NCBI GenBank assembly: GCA_910577185.1
Contig: CAJTLR010000019.1
Location: 1-55,741 of the forward strand
DNA: 55,741 bases
Direction: 5' to 3'
Source of the DNA: an uncultured Acetatifactor sp.
Lineage (GTDB): Bacteria > Bacillota > Clostridia > Lachnospirales > Lachnospiraceae
Position 1 is the stretch's first letter. Every line of letters starts with the position of its first letter. The position numbers and the translations under genes are program-made. Below the pieces are notes generated by a model that saw nothing but the letters and a program-made list of their open reading frames with translations, was not told where the DNA came from and ran no database searches. Below, one piece after another: positions 7,025 through 16,166 of this stretch.

Positions 7025-8679
7025 AATGATCCCCCTGTCTTTTTCTCAATATCGGCTGCCAGGCATTCTAGTTCACCCACATCCATCATCCAGTAAACAT
7101 AAAACGGATAGTGACTATGATCCCACACTGACCTGAGTCTGATACAAAACTGCCTTAAACTGTCCAGGTCTTTTTTCAGGACTTCCAGGCCGTCCGCACA
7201 CTCCATCCAGTACCCTGATCCAAAGTAGACTTTTGCAGACAGATAAAAGCCCTCTACATACATCGGAAACAAATAAAGCATTTCTTTTAAATCCCCGCAC
7301 ATCCAGTCTGCCACGCCCAGATCCTCCGGGTGGAAATTTTCCGCCAAGGATCTGGCCAGCTCCAGGGCCTCTTCCTTTTCCTGATATATGAGTGCAAGAT
7401 TATCCTTTGTAGGCAAAATATCCAGCCTGGATGCCTCATCCCATTGGTAGCGCTTGTGATACACATTCATCACATTATAAATACTCTGATAACTATGCTG
7501 ATACCGGCTGCTATAGCTGAACACATGTCCCCTGACATACAAGGTTTTCAGGATGATTTCCCTGGAGCTCTCCATGAGATACACCATCTGCTCTAAAGCA
7601 TGTTCTCCCACCGGATATTGCGGGGGCATTCTGGAGGACTCCTCCCTCCAGGCAGTATGCAGACCATATTTCAGAAACTTTTCATAGATCTCCCGCCGGC
7701 TGCAATCGGGATTGCGGGCATACATGACAGCCCCGATTAAATTCAGCAGGTTCAGACTGTTAAAGCAGCTTCCCTCGTCCAGTAATTCCCAGTCTGTCCG
7801 GTACCAGATTCCGCTGCTTCCATGTTCCAGACAGTATTTCTGCCGATAACTTATATCCTCCAGCAGGCTGCACGGAAAGACACCCAGCCCGCAGTACTGT
7901 CCCCACACATCATATTCAATCCACTTCTCCAAAGCCGTCTCTTTCCGGATGGCCGGATTATTGGGAAATGTAGGCCAGAAGTCGTGGGGTACGTTTTTCA
8001 GGGCAATGACAATTTCCCGGGAACACTCCTCTGCCGCTTCCACAACGGCATTCTGTGAATCTTTCTCGTAGGCAAAATCTCTTACTACAAGTTTTTTCCC
8101 TCTTTCTGCCAGTGCGCCATAAATTGCCTGCAGATATGCCTGATACCATTCCTTCTCATTTACTTTCTTACACCTTTCACAGTGACACTGGCCCGCCGCT
8201 ATGGAGATTTTACTCTCACGGGTGGCAGGACTGACAATGATTCCTTTGATTGTTGGAAACTTTTCCAGAAGCTCCGTGATTTTATCCCGAAAAAAAGGAA
8301 ACCAGAAGGGATCTGTGGGACAAATATGGCCTTCTTCATTCCTCAGGCCGGGAAATTGATCCAGGATAGCTTCCGGATACCAGATTTCCTTCACTTCAAG
8401 ATAGAAATCGATTTTTCTCCTCTCACATTCATCCAATAATCTGGCAAGATATCTTCCCCGGCTTCCAATATTGCAATAGCGGATGGGCCAATAAGCCCAC
8501 ATTTCTTCTTCGGTAAAATATTTTTCCGGAAGCACCACCTGGTCAATGATGTCATTCTGATGAAAAATAAGTGCGTTCATTCCAAATTCTTCCATAAAAT
8601 CAAGCGCCTTTTCCACAGAAGCCCACTTCCACATGCGATTGTTATGGAATTCCAGTCCAATAAACGTAAACAGATTCAT
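7012..8679 (-). CDS. GH67-like glycoside hydrolase-related protein (paralogue B)
   Basis: A 555-residue paralogue of the next gene, aligning without gaps over the first 260 residues and roughly half identical by eye. The same candidate residues appear at the same numbers: Glu155 in SPATRES, Asp233 in KNVPHDFWPTFP and Glu255 in WIEYDVWGQYCG, with the cysteine cluster as CHCERC (165-170). The C-terminal halves (about 300-555) share GHVFSYSSRYQHSYQSIYNVMNVYH-type segments that I cannot assign to a family. It has no signal peptide, so it should act on imported oligosaccharides. It lies 16 nt after the second permease gene and is probably in the same transcript. A tandem duplication with retained catalytic-type residues suggests related but distinct substrates. 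Confidence 0.6.
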   Translation of the reverse strand: MNLFTFIGLEFHNNRMWKWASVEKALDFMEEFGMNALIFHQNDIIDQVVLPEKYFTEEEMWAYWPIRYCNIGSRGRYLARLLDECERRKIDFYLEVKEIWYPEAILDQFPGLRNEEGHICPTDPFWFPFFRDKITELLEKFPTIKGIIVSPATRESKISIAAGQCHCERCKKVNEKEWYQAYLQAIYGALAERGKKLVVRDFAYEKDSQNAVVEAAEECSREIVIALKNVPHDFWPTFPNNPAIRKETALEKWIEYDVWGQYCGLGVFPCSLLEDISYRQKYCLEHGSSGIWYRTDWELLDEGSCFNSLNLLNLIGAVMYARNPDCSRREIYEKFLKYGLHTAWREESSRMPPQYPVGEHALEQMVYLMESSREIILKTLYVRGHVFSYSSRYQHSYQSIYNVMNVYHKRYQWDEASRLDILPTKDNLALIYQEKEEALELARSLAENFHPEDLGVADWMCGDLKEMLYLFPMYVEGFYLSAKVYFGSGYWMECADGLEVLKKDLDSLRQFCIRLRSVWDHSHYPFYVYWMMDVGELECLAADIEKKTGGSLWAG

Positions 8680-8695
8680 TTTTTCCTGTTCCTTC

Positions 8696-9541
8696 CTATC
8701 CTTTCAGCCCGGTAGTTGCAATTCCCTCTACAAAATATTTCTGCATGGCAAAATAAAATAAAGTACATGGCAGCAGGGAAACCACACTCATTGCCAGGAT
8801 CTGATTCCATGCACTGGCAGCATCCGTATCCATCATCATTCTCAGGCCAAGGGATAATGTATATTTTTCCACTCCCGATATCATAATAAAAACATTAAAG
8901 AAATCGTTCCAGTTCCAGATGAACTGAAATACAGCCACTGAAAATATAACCGGCTTTAAAAGGGGAACCAGAATATTGACCAATATTCTGAAAGGTCCGC
9001 AGCCATCAATTTTTGCCGCCTCATCCAGTTCTGCCGGCAGTCCCCTTATAAACTGATATACCATAAAAATATGAAATGGTGTCGTTGCAAACAAAGCCGG
9101 AATCCAGAACGGCAAATAGGTATTAATCCAGCCAAACCGGTGAAACAGCATGTATCTGGGTATGATCAAAACCGTGTTGGGAAGCATCAGCGTGGACAGC
9201 ATAATGGCAAATAACAGTTTATGTCCGGGAAAACGGAATCTGGCAAATCCATAGCCCACCAAAGTGGTGGAAACCATGCTGAATAGTACAGTCGGAATGA
9301 CCAGAAAAAACGAATTCTTCATAAAAACCCGAAAACCATACTGCCAGTTGTCCTTCCAGCCCAGACGATACCCTTCCAGGGAAAAGTGTCTGGGAAAAAG
9401 CGTGGTTCCCGTTAAAATCTCCTGATTATCCTTAAAAGATGCCAAAAACATCCAGATCAGCGGATACAGAATCACAAAGCCGCCTATAACCAGCACCACA
9501 TATTGTATCAGTTTCCCTGTCTTTCTTTTTCTCTTGTGCAT
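8696..9541 (-). CDS. Carbohydrate ABC transporter permease, MalG/AraQ type
   Basis: The second inner-membrane permease of the sugar importer, 281 residues with about six membrane segments. The first is YVVLVIGGFVILYPLIWMFL and the last lies around MSVVSLLPCTLFYFAM. The cytoplasmic EAA loop is clear (LPAELDEAAKIDGCGPFRI), the contact site for the ATPase. No ATPase gene lies nearby, as is usual for this class, which shares a MsmK-type ATPase. ATG 9541 is chosen because AGGGGATG precedes it at better spacing than the ATG two codons earlier. It follows the first permease by 25 nt. Confidence 0.9.
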   Translation of the reverse strand: MHKRKRKTGKLIQYVVLVIGGFVILYPLIWMFLASFKDNQEILTGTTLFPRHFSLEGYRLGWKDNWQYGFRVFMKNSFFLVIPTVLFSMVSTTLVGYGFARFRFPGHKLLFAIMLSTLMLPNTVLIIPRYMLFHRFGWINTYLPFWIPALFATTPFHIFMVYQFIRGLPAELDEAAKIDGCGPFRILVNILVPLLKPVIFSVAVFQFIWNWNDFFNVFIMISGVEKYTLSLGLRMMMDTDAASAWNQILAMSVVSLLPCTLFYFAMQKYFVEGIATTGLKG

Positions 9542-9566
9542 AAACATCCCCTTTCCAGCTACTGGT

Positions 9567-10466
9567 TTACATTCCCTCCTCGTCCTTATAAAAAACCCAG
9601 ACAGAAGAAGACTTAAAAATAAATGTAGTGACAACCGCCATAATCAGGAACAGTATCCAGGACTGGGCACTGGCATATCCCATATTTAAATACCGGAATG
9701 CATTGTCATAAATCATCATGGAATAAACATATGTGGCATTGGCCGGTCCGCCGTTTGTTATCACAAAAGGCAGGGTAAATTCCTGAAAAGCATTAATCAT
9801 CTGCATCAGAAGATTAAAAAAGATAATGGGAGACAATAAAGGCAGGGTAATCCGAAAGAAAATTCTGTGCGGGGAAGCGCCATCCACCCTGGCAGAATCA
9901 TACATATCAGCCGGTATCTGCTGCAGTCCTGCCAGAAACAGTACCATGGAAGATCCAAACTGCCACACGGATACCAGGCTTACCGTCAGCAATGCCAGAT
10001 CCGGACTGCCCAGCCAGTTCAGCCCCTCTATATGAAACAATCCCAGAATCCGGTTGATGACACCATCGCTTTTAAACAGAAAACGCCATAGTATGGAAAT
10101 TGCCACGCTTCCTCCAAATATGGATGGCAGATAATAAACCGTCCGGAACAGATTGATTCCCCTGGCTTTATGATTCAGCAGCATTGCCACCACAAGCGCT
10201 GACAGCAATTTCAGCGGTACTGACATCAGGACATAATTTAAAGTAACAGCCATGGATGGAATGACATCTTTATCCCGCGTGAACATTTTTATGTAATTGC
10301 TTAACCCTGTCCATTTACTGCCTCTTAAAGGATTATAATTGGTAAATGAATAATATAAGGATTCCAGCAGTGGAAACAGTTGAAATATCAGAAAACCAAT
10401 CAGCCACGGCGAAATAAATACCAATCCCCAAAGCTGATATTTTTTTAATCTCTCATGTTTTGACAT
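9567..10466 (-). CDS. Carbohydrate ABC transporter permease, MalF/UgpA type
   Basis: The first permease of the importer, 299 residues with about six membrane segments, starting LVFISPWLIGFLIFQLFPLL. The EAA loop reads MYDSARVDGASPHRIFFRITLP. The start at 10466 follows GAGGG by seven nt; the frame extends 27 nt further up without a better site. It lies between the solute-binding protein and the second permease, all reading the same way. Confidence 0.92.
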   Translation of the reverse strand: MSKHERLKKYQLWGLVFISPWLIGFLIFQLFPLLESLYYSFTNYNPLRGSKWTGLSNYIKMFTRDKDVIPSMAVTLNYVLMSVPLKLLSALVVAMLLNHKARGINLFRTVYYLPSIFGGSVAISILWRFLFKSDGVINRILGLFHIEGLNWLGSPDLALLTVSLVSVWQFGSSMVLFLAGLQQIPADMYDSARVDGASPHRIFFRITLPLLSPIIFFNLLMQMINAFQEFTLPFVITNGGPANATYVYSMMIYDNAFRYLNMGYASAQSWILFLIMAVVTTFIFKSSSVWVFYKDEEGM

Positions 10467-10488
10467 ATATATCCCTCTATCTCCGGAC

Positions 10489-10515
10489 AACAAGGGAATC
10501 TTTCATTCCCTTGTT
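10489..10515 (-). promoter_or_regulatory. Intercistronic hairpin between binding protein and permeases
   Basis: An 11-bp perfect inverted repeat (AACAAGGGAAT / ATTCCCTTGTT) with a 5-nt loop lies between the binding-protein stop and the permease ribosome site. No U-run follows it on the minus strand. Such hairpins commonly protect the upstream mRNA and let the binding protein be made in excess over the permeases. Confidence 0.6.
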
Positions 10516-10548
10516 GTTCCATTTATGAATGTCATCCGGAACAGGATG

Positions 10549-11940
10549 CTATTCCTCAAAAGCCTTCAGTTCTTCCAGAATGATAAGCATATCATCATAC
10601 AGCCCCTGCCCTGCGTCTTTCGGCGTCATCTTGCCATAGATTACCTTTTCGATATAGTCCTGCCATAATTTTTCAAACTCCGCGGTCTGGCTGATACCAT
10701 TGTCAACCACATTGCTGGCGTTCTCCAATGCCACATTCACCGCTTCCGTCACCAGCGGGTCACTCAGGCCCTCATCCGCCAAGAGTTTTCTTCCTGCCTC
10801 CGTAGCTTGTGTGCTGCGGCATTCCTTCAGAATCCGGATGGCTTCCGGCTCAGTTACAAACCAGTTGATAAACTCCGCCGCCTCTTTTACATATTCGCAT
10901 TTGCTGTTGATTCCGAATAAATTACCTGTACTGACCGTGACGCCGGTATCCAGCATGCCGTCAAAAACAGGACTCGTACAGACACCATAGTTCAAATCCA
11001 GGGACTGATAACGGGAGAAATTTGTAATATACTTCTGTTGCAGTCCCTCCTCCCCATTGATCCATTTCGGATTCTCATTGCTTACATCCGTGTAAAGGGA
11101 AGCTGTTTCAAATGGCTCTGTCACTCCTCTGTCCACCATTTCTTTTCCATAGGCCAGGGCTTCCGCAAAAAGTTCCGGTGTAATATTCAGGGTATAGTCT
11201 TCAGAAATCATCTGTGTTCCAATGCGCTGCTTTACGTAACATTTCTGCAGAACCCACATTTCAGGGGTCTCACAGACATAGAGATAATGCTCCGGATTTT
11301 CCTGATGTACCCTTTCACCGATTTCCAGTAAATTATCCCAGGTCCAGACGGTATCCTCCGGAATATTGTGCTCTGCAAAAAAGTCTTTATTGTACAGAAA
11401 ACAAACTCCGGTCACACCCAGGGGAAGTCCCAGCAGTTTGCCATCATAGCTGCAGTAATTCTCTAAAAAACTTTGGTCAAATGCACCCAGATCCACATAA
11501 TCCGTCAAAGTATTCATGTCTATTACCGCCTCCATGCCAACCGTAAAATCATAATACCATCTGTCATTTATCTGGATAATATCAGGTGCCGTGCCGCTGG
11601 CGAGCTGTGTTACAATCTTGTCATAGTGCCCGTTCCAATCGCCATACTCCCCTACCAGCTTAATATTGGGATGCAGCTCCATGTAATAATCCATCGCTGC
11701 CAAAGTGGCTTCATGCCTGTCCTCCGGTCCCCACCAGCTTACCCTCAGGGTAATCTCTTCCCCGCTGTCTTCAGCATTCTGCCCGCTGCTGTCATCAGTG
11801 TCTGTCTCTTTTTGACCGTTGTCCATCTGCCGGGCAGAATCCTGGGATCCCTCACCGTCCTGATTGCTGCAGCCCGCCGCAAGGAGCATGGACAGCACCA
11901 GTGAAATCAAGATTACTTTCCTGCCTTGTCTTTTTTTCAT
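10549..11940 (-). CDS. Sugar-binding lipoprotein of ABC importer
   Basis: An extracellular solute-binding protein (family 1, MalE/UgpB-like) of 463 residues. The N-terminus has a lipoprotein signal (MKKRQGRKVILISLVLSM, then LLAAGC with the lipidated Cys at about 24), followed by an acidic Ser/Asp/Gln-rich tether. The mature part starts ITLRVSWWGPEDRHEATLAAMDYY and contains IVTQLASGTAPDIIQINDRW, typical of sugar binders. AAGGAGGG nine nt before the ATG sets the start. It heads the importer operon and is divergent from the two-component genes. Given the neighbouring xylosidase, the ligand is probably a xylo-oligosaccharide, perhaps glucuronosylated. Confidence 0.9.
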   Translation of the reverse strand: MKKRQGRKVILISLVLSMLLAAGCSNQDGEGSQDSARQMDNGQKETDTDDSSGQNAEDSGEEITLRVSWWGPEDRHEATLAAMDYYMELHPNIKLVGEYGDWNGHYDKIVTQLASGTAPDIIQINDRWYYDFTVGMEAVIDMNTLTDYVDLGAFDQSFLENYCSYDGKLLGLPLGVTGVCFLYNKDFFAEHNIPEDTVWTWDNLLEIGERVHQENPEHYLYVCETPEMWVLQKCYVKQRIGTQMISEDYTLNITPELFAEALAYGKEMVDRGVTEPFETASLYTDVSNENPKWINGEEGLQQKYITNFSRYQSLDLNYGVCTSPVFDGMLDTGVTVSTGNLFGINSKCEYVKEAAEFINWFVTEPEAIRILKECRSTQATEAGRKLLADEGLSDPLVTEAVNVALENASNVVDNGISQTAEFEKLWQDYIEKVIYGKMTPKDAGQGLYDDMLIILEELKAFEE

Positions 11941-12105
11941 GTAGCATACCCTCCTTTGTTTTTGGTAGTTTTAGAATATCACCATATCTCAGAAACCAAC
12001 AGATACTTATATTTTATATTTTGTTACTATTATTATTGTTTTTTATGATTTTTCATAAAAAAATAACCAATACTTTTGAAATAAGCATCTTTTATTTGTA
12101 CTGAT

Positions 12106-12134
12106 ATTACATTTTACATTCTTTCTGTTATAAT
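12106..12134 (+). promoter_or_regulatory. Possible promoter of the response-regulator gene
   Basis: ATTACA (12106-12111) and TATAAT (12129-12134) with a 17-nt spacer point at the regulator gene. The -10 is perfect but ends only 19 nt before the ATG, so transcription would begin at or in the AAGGAG ribosome site (12141-12148). The region 11941-12105 is very AT-rich and must also hold the promoter of the importer operon, which I could not place with confidence. Confidence 0.45.
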
Positions 12135-12153
12135 GAACACAAGGAGAGAGATT

Positions 12154-12897
12154 ATGTATAAAATCATTTTAGTCGACGATGAGGTTTCTTCCAGAAATGC
12201 ATTGTGCAATTATTTTCCGTGGAACCGGATTGGGTTTGAAGTAGTGGATCAGTTTTCCGATGGACAGCTGGCTTTGGATTACGTCCGCCGCCACACGGTT
12301 GATGTTATTTTCTGTGACATTATCATGCCAAATATGGATGGACTGCTCCTGGCCCAGACTATCTATCAGGAAAAGCTTTCCTGTAAAATCGTTTTTCTGA
12401 GCGCCTATAAGAAATTTGATTATGCACAGCAGGCTTTGAAATACGGAGTGCGGAACTATCTGGTCAAACCGGCCAAATACAAAGAACTGGTGGAAGTTTT
12501 CCAGCGGCTGAAGCTGGAAATGGATGAAGAGCAGGAGCATTCTGAACTTCAGGAAGAAATGCCCTTCCAAAAAGGTTCCATTTCAGACAGGACGATTGCA
12601 GCCGTGCAGCATTATATTGCCCAGAATTATAAGGATGCTACCCTGGAGAGCACCGCCGGTTATGTGAATATGAATCCATGCTATCTCAGCCAGTATTATT
12701 ACCAGAAAACAGGTTCTCATTTCTCGGATGAACTGCTCCGCATCCGGATGGAACGGGCAGTCATTCTATTGGATAACTATCGCTACAAAATTAAAGATGT
12801 CAGTGAAATGGTAGGATATATGAATGCAAAAAATTTTACGAAGGCCTTCAAAAAATACTATGGAAAGCTTCCAACAAAATACCGAAACAACCTATAA
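12154..12897 (+). CDS. AraC-type response regulator (YesN-like)
   Basis: A 247-residue transcription factor. The N-terminal receiver domain has VDDE (8-10), phospho-acceptor Asp55 in FCDIIMPNMDG, and Lys105 in NYLVKPAK. The C-terminal 100 residues are a double helix-turn-helix of the AraC family (TLESTAGYVNMNPCYLSQYYYQKTG, then IKDVSEMVGYMNAKNFTKAFKKYYG). Unlike long YesN proteins it has almost no linker. The start at 12154 is set by AAGGAGAG. The 3' end overlaps the kinase gene by 38 nt. It probably activates the divergent importer operon and possibly the GH43 gene in response to extracellular sugar. Confidence 0.93.
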   Translation: MYKIILVDDEVSSRNALCNYFPWNRIGFEVVDQFSDGQLALDYVRRHTVDVIFCDIIMPNMDGLLLAQTIYQEKLSCKIVFLSAYKKFDYAQQALKYGVRNYLVKPAKYKELVEVFQRLKLEMDEEQEHSELQEEMPFQKGSISDRTIAAVQHYIAQNYKDATLESTAGYVNMNPCYLSQYYYQKTGSHFSDELLRIRMERAVILLDNYRYKIKDVSEMVGYMNAKNFTKAFKKYYGKLPTKYRNNL

Positions 12898-14503
12898 GAA
12901 AACAGAATTCCGCAGGTATTTTGCGCATTATCTGCTCATCCCCGTGGTGTCTCTTCTCGTATTTGCAATATTTTCCAGCCTCCTTGCCCATCATTACATC
13001 CGGCAAATGGTGGTACAGAACGACGCCGGTACCATAAACAGTATGCGCGAATATATGGAACAGATCCTGAATAACTGTGAACAATTTAATTATGGATATA
13101 CCAGCAGTATAGATTTCAACCTGATGTTAAGAAGTATATTTCGCAGTGAGACAAAAGATTATGAAATAAACAGCAGTATATCCGTACTTCAGTCCATTAT
13201 GTTTGCACAATCCATGCAGCCTCACATCCATTCCATTTATATCTATTACAATAATCCTTATGGAAGATTTCTGACTGCCGCGGAAAAATATTATTCTTAT
13301 CTGGACACTTATTATGACACGGAATGGTATGCATTATGCCAGGATCACTCCGGAAATACACAGCCTTTCAGCGTCCTTCGTGTATTAAAACGCTATGAAT
13401 TCGAACCGGAAGCCACCCCCGTAGTCACCTATTTCATACCGATAAAAAACACCCGGAAAACGGAAAATGTGGGGTACAGCGTTATCAATCTGTCTGCCGA
13501 TTATCTTTTGGAAACCATAAACAATACACTCCCTTCCCGGGAGGATGGGCAATTGTTTGTGATGCTGAATGAGAAAAACGAAGTGCTGCTTTCTCCCCAG
13601 CTGGATTTTTCACAGACAGACCTTTCATTTTCCCAAAATAAAGATTATCACAATGTCCGGATGGGAAAGACAAATTATATTGCAACTTTCATACAGTCAG
13701 ACAAGAACCAGTGGAGTTATTACATTTTTACCCCCCGGATCGTTTACTATCGAATTCCCATTCTGGTTCTGTCCATGATCCTTTTATTTGTGATAGCGCT
13801 GATCTGCATAGCGATTCCTCTGGAAAACAAATTGATCCAGGCCCAGCTGACCGAAAGAAAATACCGTATGCAGACCCTGGAACTGCTTGCCCTGCAGTCA
13901 CAGATCAATCCCCACTTTCTTTTCAACACGCTGCACTTTATCAACTGGAATGTCATTTCCCTGACAAAAGGACCCAATGCGGCAAGCGAAATGCTTGAAA
14001 ATCTCTCAACCATATTGAATTACTCATTGAGGGAACCCATGCAGGCAGTTATGCTTTCCGAAGAAATACATTGTACCCTGTGCTATATAAATATTATCCA
14101 TGCGCGATTTCCGGACAGATTTATGATTCATTGGGAATTTGACGAACCGCTTCCCGAATTAAAAACACCCAAATTACTGCTGCAGCCCTTAATTGAAAAT
14201 TGCATTGTCCACGGCATCCAGAATGAACGCACACTTTTGCATATATCTGTTCAGATCACGGAGACCGGCCAGGGACTCCGGATCATCATTGCAGATGATG
14301 GCCAGGGGATTGAAGACAGCAGGATAAAAGAAATACGCCAGAAGCTATCGGATGACGCATACTCTGATACCGGACATGTGGGCTTATTTAACATTGGAAA
14401 AAGACTCCGGCTCTTCTACGGAACCCATCATTCCTTAAATATAGACAGCATTGCGGGAAAAGGAACAACTGTTTCCATCTTCCTGCCTTTTAAAAAAATA
14501 TAA
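12860..14503 (+). CDS. Sensor histidine kinase (YesM-like)
   Basis: A 547-residue membrane kinase partner of the upstream regulator. Segments: TM1 (about 22-43), an extracellular sensing region (about 45-295), TM2 (about 298-320), then the His_kinase block with phospho-acceptor His352 in LQSQINPHFLFNTLHF. The ATPase domain follows, with LLLQPLIENCIVHGI (N box), IIADDGQGI and a GHVGLFNIGKRL loop. A full HAMP is not obvious between TM2 and the kinase block. The ATG at 12860 lies inside the regulator gene with a weak ribosome site, suggesting translational coupling. Its ligand is likely a xylan-derived sugar or a loaded binding protein. Confidence 0.92.
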   Translation: MESFQQNTETTYKKTEFRRYFAHYLLIPVVSLLVFAIFSSLLAHHYIRQMVVQNDAGTINSMREYMEQILNNCEQFNYGYTSSIDFNLMLRSIFRSETKDYEINSSISVLQSIMFAQSMQPHIHSIYIYYNNPYGRFLTAAEKYYSYLDTYYDTEWYALCQDHSGNTQPFSVLRVLKRYEFEPEATPVVTYFIPIKNTRKTENVGYSVINLSADYLLETINNTLPSREDGQLFVMLNEKNEVLLSPQLDFSQTDLSFSQNKDYHNVRMGKTNYIATFIQSDKNQWSYYIFTPRIVYYRIPILVLSMILLFVIALICIAIPLENKLIQAQLTERKYRMQTLELLALQSQINPHFLFNTLHFINWNVISLTKGPNAASEMLENLSTILNYSLREPMQAVMLSEEIHCTLCYINIIHARFPDRFMIHWEFDEPLPELKTPKLLLQPLIENCIVHGIQNERTLLHISVQITETGQGLRIIIADDGQGIEDSRIKEIRQKLSDDAYSDTGHVGLFNIGKRLRLFYGTHHSLNIDSIAGKGTTVSIFLPFKKI

Positions 14504-14519
14504 TGTACGGAGGAAAAAA

Positions 14520-16100
14520 ATGAGATACGAAAATCCAGTCATCGGAGGCTTTCATCCCGACCCAAGTATATGCCGGGTTGAAGATAATTACTTTCTGGCA
14601 ACCAGTTCATTTGAATATTTTCCCGGAATTCCCATTTTCCACAGCAGGGATCTCATTCACTGGAAGCAAATCGGCAACTGTGTATCACATGCTGCGGACC
14701 TGCTGCCGGATAACATGTCTTCTCTCGTCAGCCTGCATGATTCCGGCGGCATTTGGGCTCCCACCATCCGTTATGAAAAAGGACAATTCTATGTAACCGC
14801 AACCGTGGATGGATATGGAAATTTCATCACCCACACTTCTGACCCGTCCGGTTCCTGGTCGAGACCCATATGGGTACCGGTAGGCGGCATCGACCCATCC
14901 CTGCTTTTCGAAGACGGAACAGCATATTATTGTACCAACCAGTCAATTCATCCCGGACAAGAAGAAATAACAATGTGTGAAATAAATCCCGATACCGGGG
15001 AATTGCTCAGTGAACAAAGAACATTATGGACCGGTGTCGGCGGCGGGTTTTTGGAAGGTCCCCATCTATACCACATAGATGAATATTATTACCTGCTGGC
15101 AGCGGAAGGAGGAACTTCCTTCAACCATATGATCACATTGGCAAGAAGCCGGTCCCTGTGGGGTCCATATGAAAGTTGTCCCTGGAATCCGGTTCTGACC
15201 AATGTACATGACACCAGTAAGCAGGTACAGTGTTCCGGCCATGGCGACTTAGTAAAAGACCATCTGGGAAACTTCTGGCTGATACATCTTGCCACACGTC
15301 TTTCCCGGAGAACAATGACCCATCTGGGACGCGAAACCTTTTTAACCCCTGTCAAATGGGTTGATGACTGGTTATATGTGGAGAATCATAAAAAGGCGGC
15401 ACTGGTGTGTGAAGGCCCATTGTGGTCAGACCAGAAACAGGAAGCGGCACAGCATGAGAAAAATATTCCTGATAACTTGAAAATCTGGGAGGCCGGTTTC
15501 CATAACCATGAATGGGAACCGGAATGGATTTTCCTGCGCAATTACAATGCATCCTCCTACCGCCGCGGAGATGGTATTTTAGAGCTGTATCCTGCCCGGG
15601 TTTCATTATCAGACAAAGTCAAGAGTCCCACCTTTGCTGCTGTAAGGCAGCCCGGTTTTGACTTTGAAGCGGAAACCGCTTTCACGTTTTCACCTTCCCG
15701 GGCCGGGGATGAGGCCGGACTGGCGCTCAGGCTTTCCTCCGATTTTTATTATTGTTTTTGCAAACAGCAAACAGAACAAGGCAGCTTTTTATGTGTGAAA
15801 AGAAAAATAGATGATATATGGTACGAAGACTGTCAGATTCCCGTAGGAGATTCGCCCTTGTCCTTGAAAATACAGGGTTTCAAAGAATATTATCTTTTCT
15901 CGTATGCGGCGGCAGAAGCTTCTCTTGTCCAGGTAAAAACAGAATATCAGACAGCAGCCAGGCTTTCTACCCGCTTTTTGTCCACAGACCTTGCCGGAAG
16001 ATGCTTTACCGGTACCGTCACAGGCTTGTACGCCCTGTGCAGTGACAATACAAATGCCGTCATGAAAGTGACCCGATTCTGTATCCGGACAAGACAGTAA
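14520..16100 (+). CDS. Beta-xylosidase, glycoside hydrolase family 43
   Basis: A 526-residue GH43 enzyme that releases xylose (or arabinose) from the ends of xylo-oligosaccharides. The five-bladed propeller covers about 1-320. The catalytic set is visible: base Asp14 in FHPDPSI, modulating Asp125 in GGIDPSLLF and acid Glu179 in LEGPHLY. The C-terminal beta-sandwich (about 335-526, with YRRGDGILELYP and RQPGFDFEAETAF) is the concanavalin-like domain of XynB-type members. No signal peptide, so it acts on imported substrate. GGAGG seven nt before the ATG sets the start, 16 nt after the kinase stop, so it is in the regulator-kinase operon. Confidence 0.95.
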   Translation: MRYENPVIGGFHPDPSICRVEDNYFLATSSFEYFPGIPIFHSRDLIHWKQIGNCVSHAADLLPDNMSSLVSLHDSGGIWAPTIRYEKGQFYVTATVDGYGNFITHTSDPSGSWSRPIWVPVGGIDPSLLFEDGTAYYCTNQSIHPGQEEITMCEINPDTGELLSEQRTLWTGVGGGFLEGPHLYHIDEYYYLLAAEGGTSFNHMITLARSRSLWGPYESCPWNPVLTNVHDTSKQVQCSGHGDLVKDHLGNFWLIHLATRLSRRTMTHLGRETFLTPVKWVDDWLYVENHKKAALVCEGPLWSDQKQEAAQHEKNIPDNLKIWEAGFHNHEWEPEWIFLRNYNASSYRRGDGILELYPARVSLSDKVKSPTFAAVRQPGFDFEAETAFTFSPSRAGDEAGLALRLSSDFYYCFCKQQTEQGSFLCVKRKIDDIWYEDCQIPVGDSPLSLKIQGFKEYYLFSYAAAEASLVQVKTEYQTAARLSTRFLSTDLAGRCFTGTVTGLYALCSDNTNAVMKVTRFCIRTRQ

Positions 16101-16117
16101 AAGATTTCTCATATATG

Positions 16118-16166
16118 CGGTATCAAAAGTTCAATATTAAAAGTCCAGTTTCAGCTTTTGATACCG
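16118..16166. terminator. Long hairpin after the xylosidase gene
   Basis: A perfect 12-bp inverted repeat (CGGTATCAAAAG at 16118-16129, CTTTTGATACCG at 16155-16166) lies 17 nt past the GH43 stop, between converging genes. It could end transcription from both sides; there is no run of T on the plus side. Confidence 0.4.
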
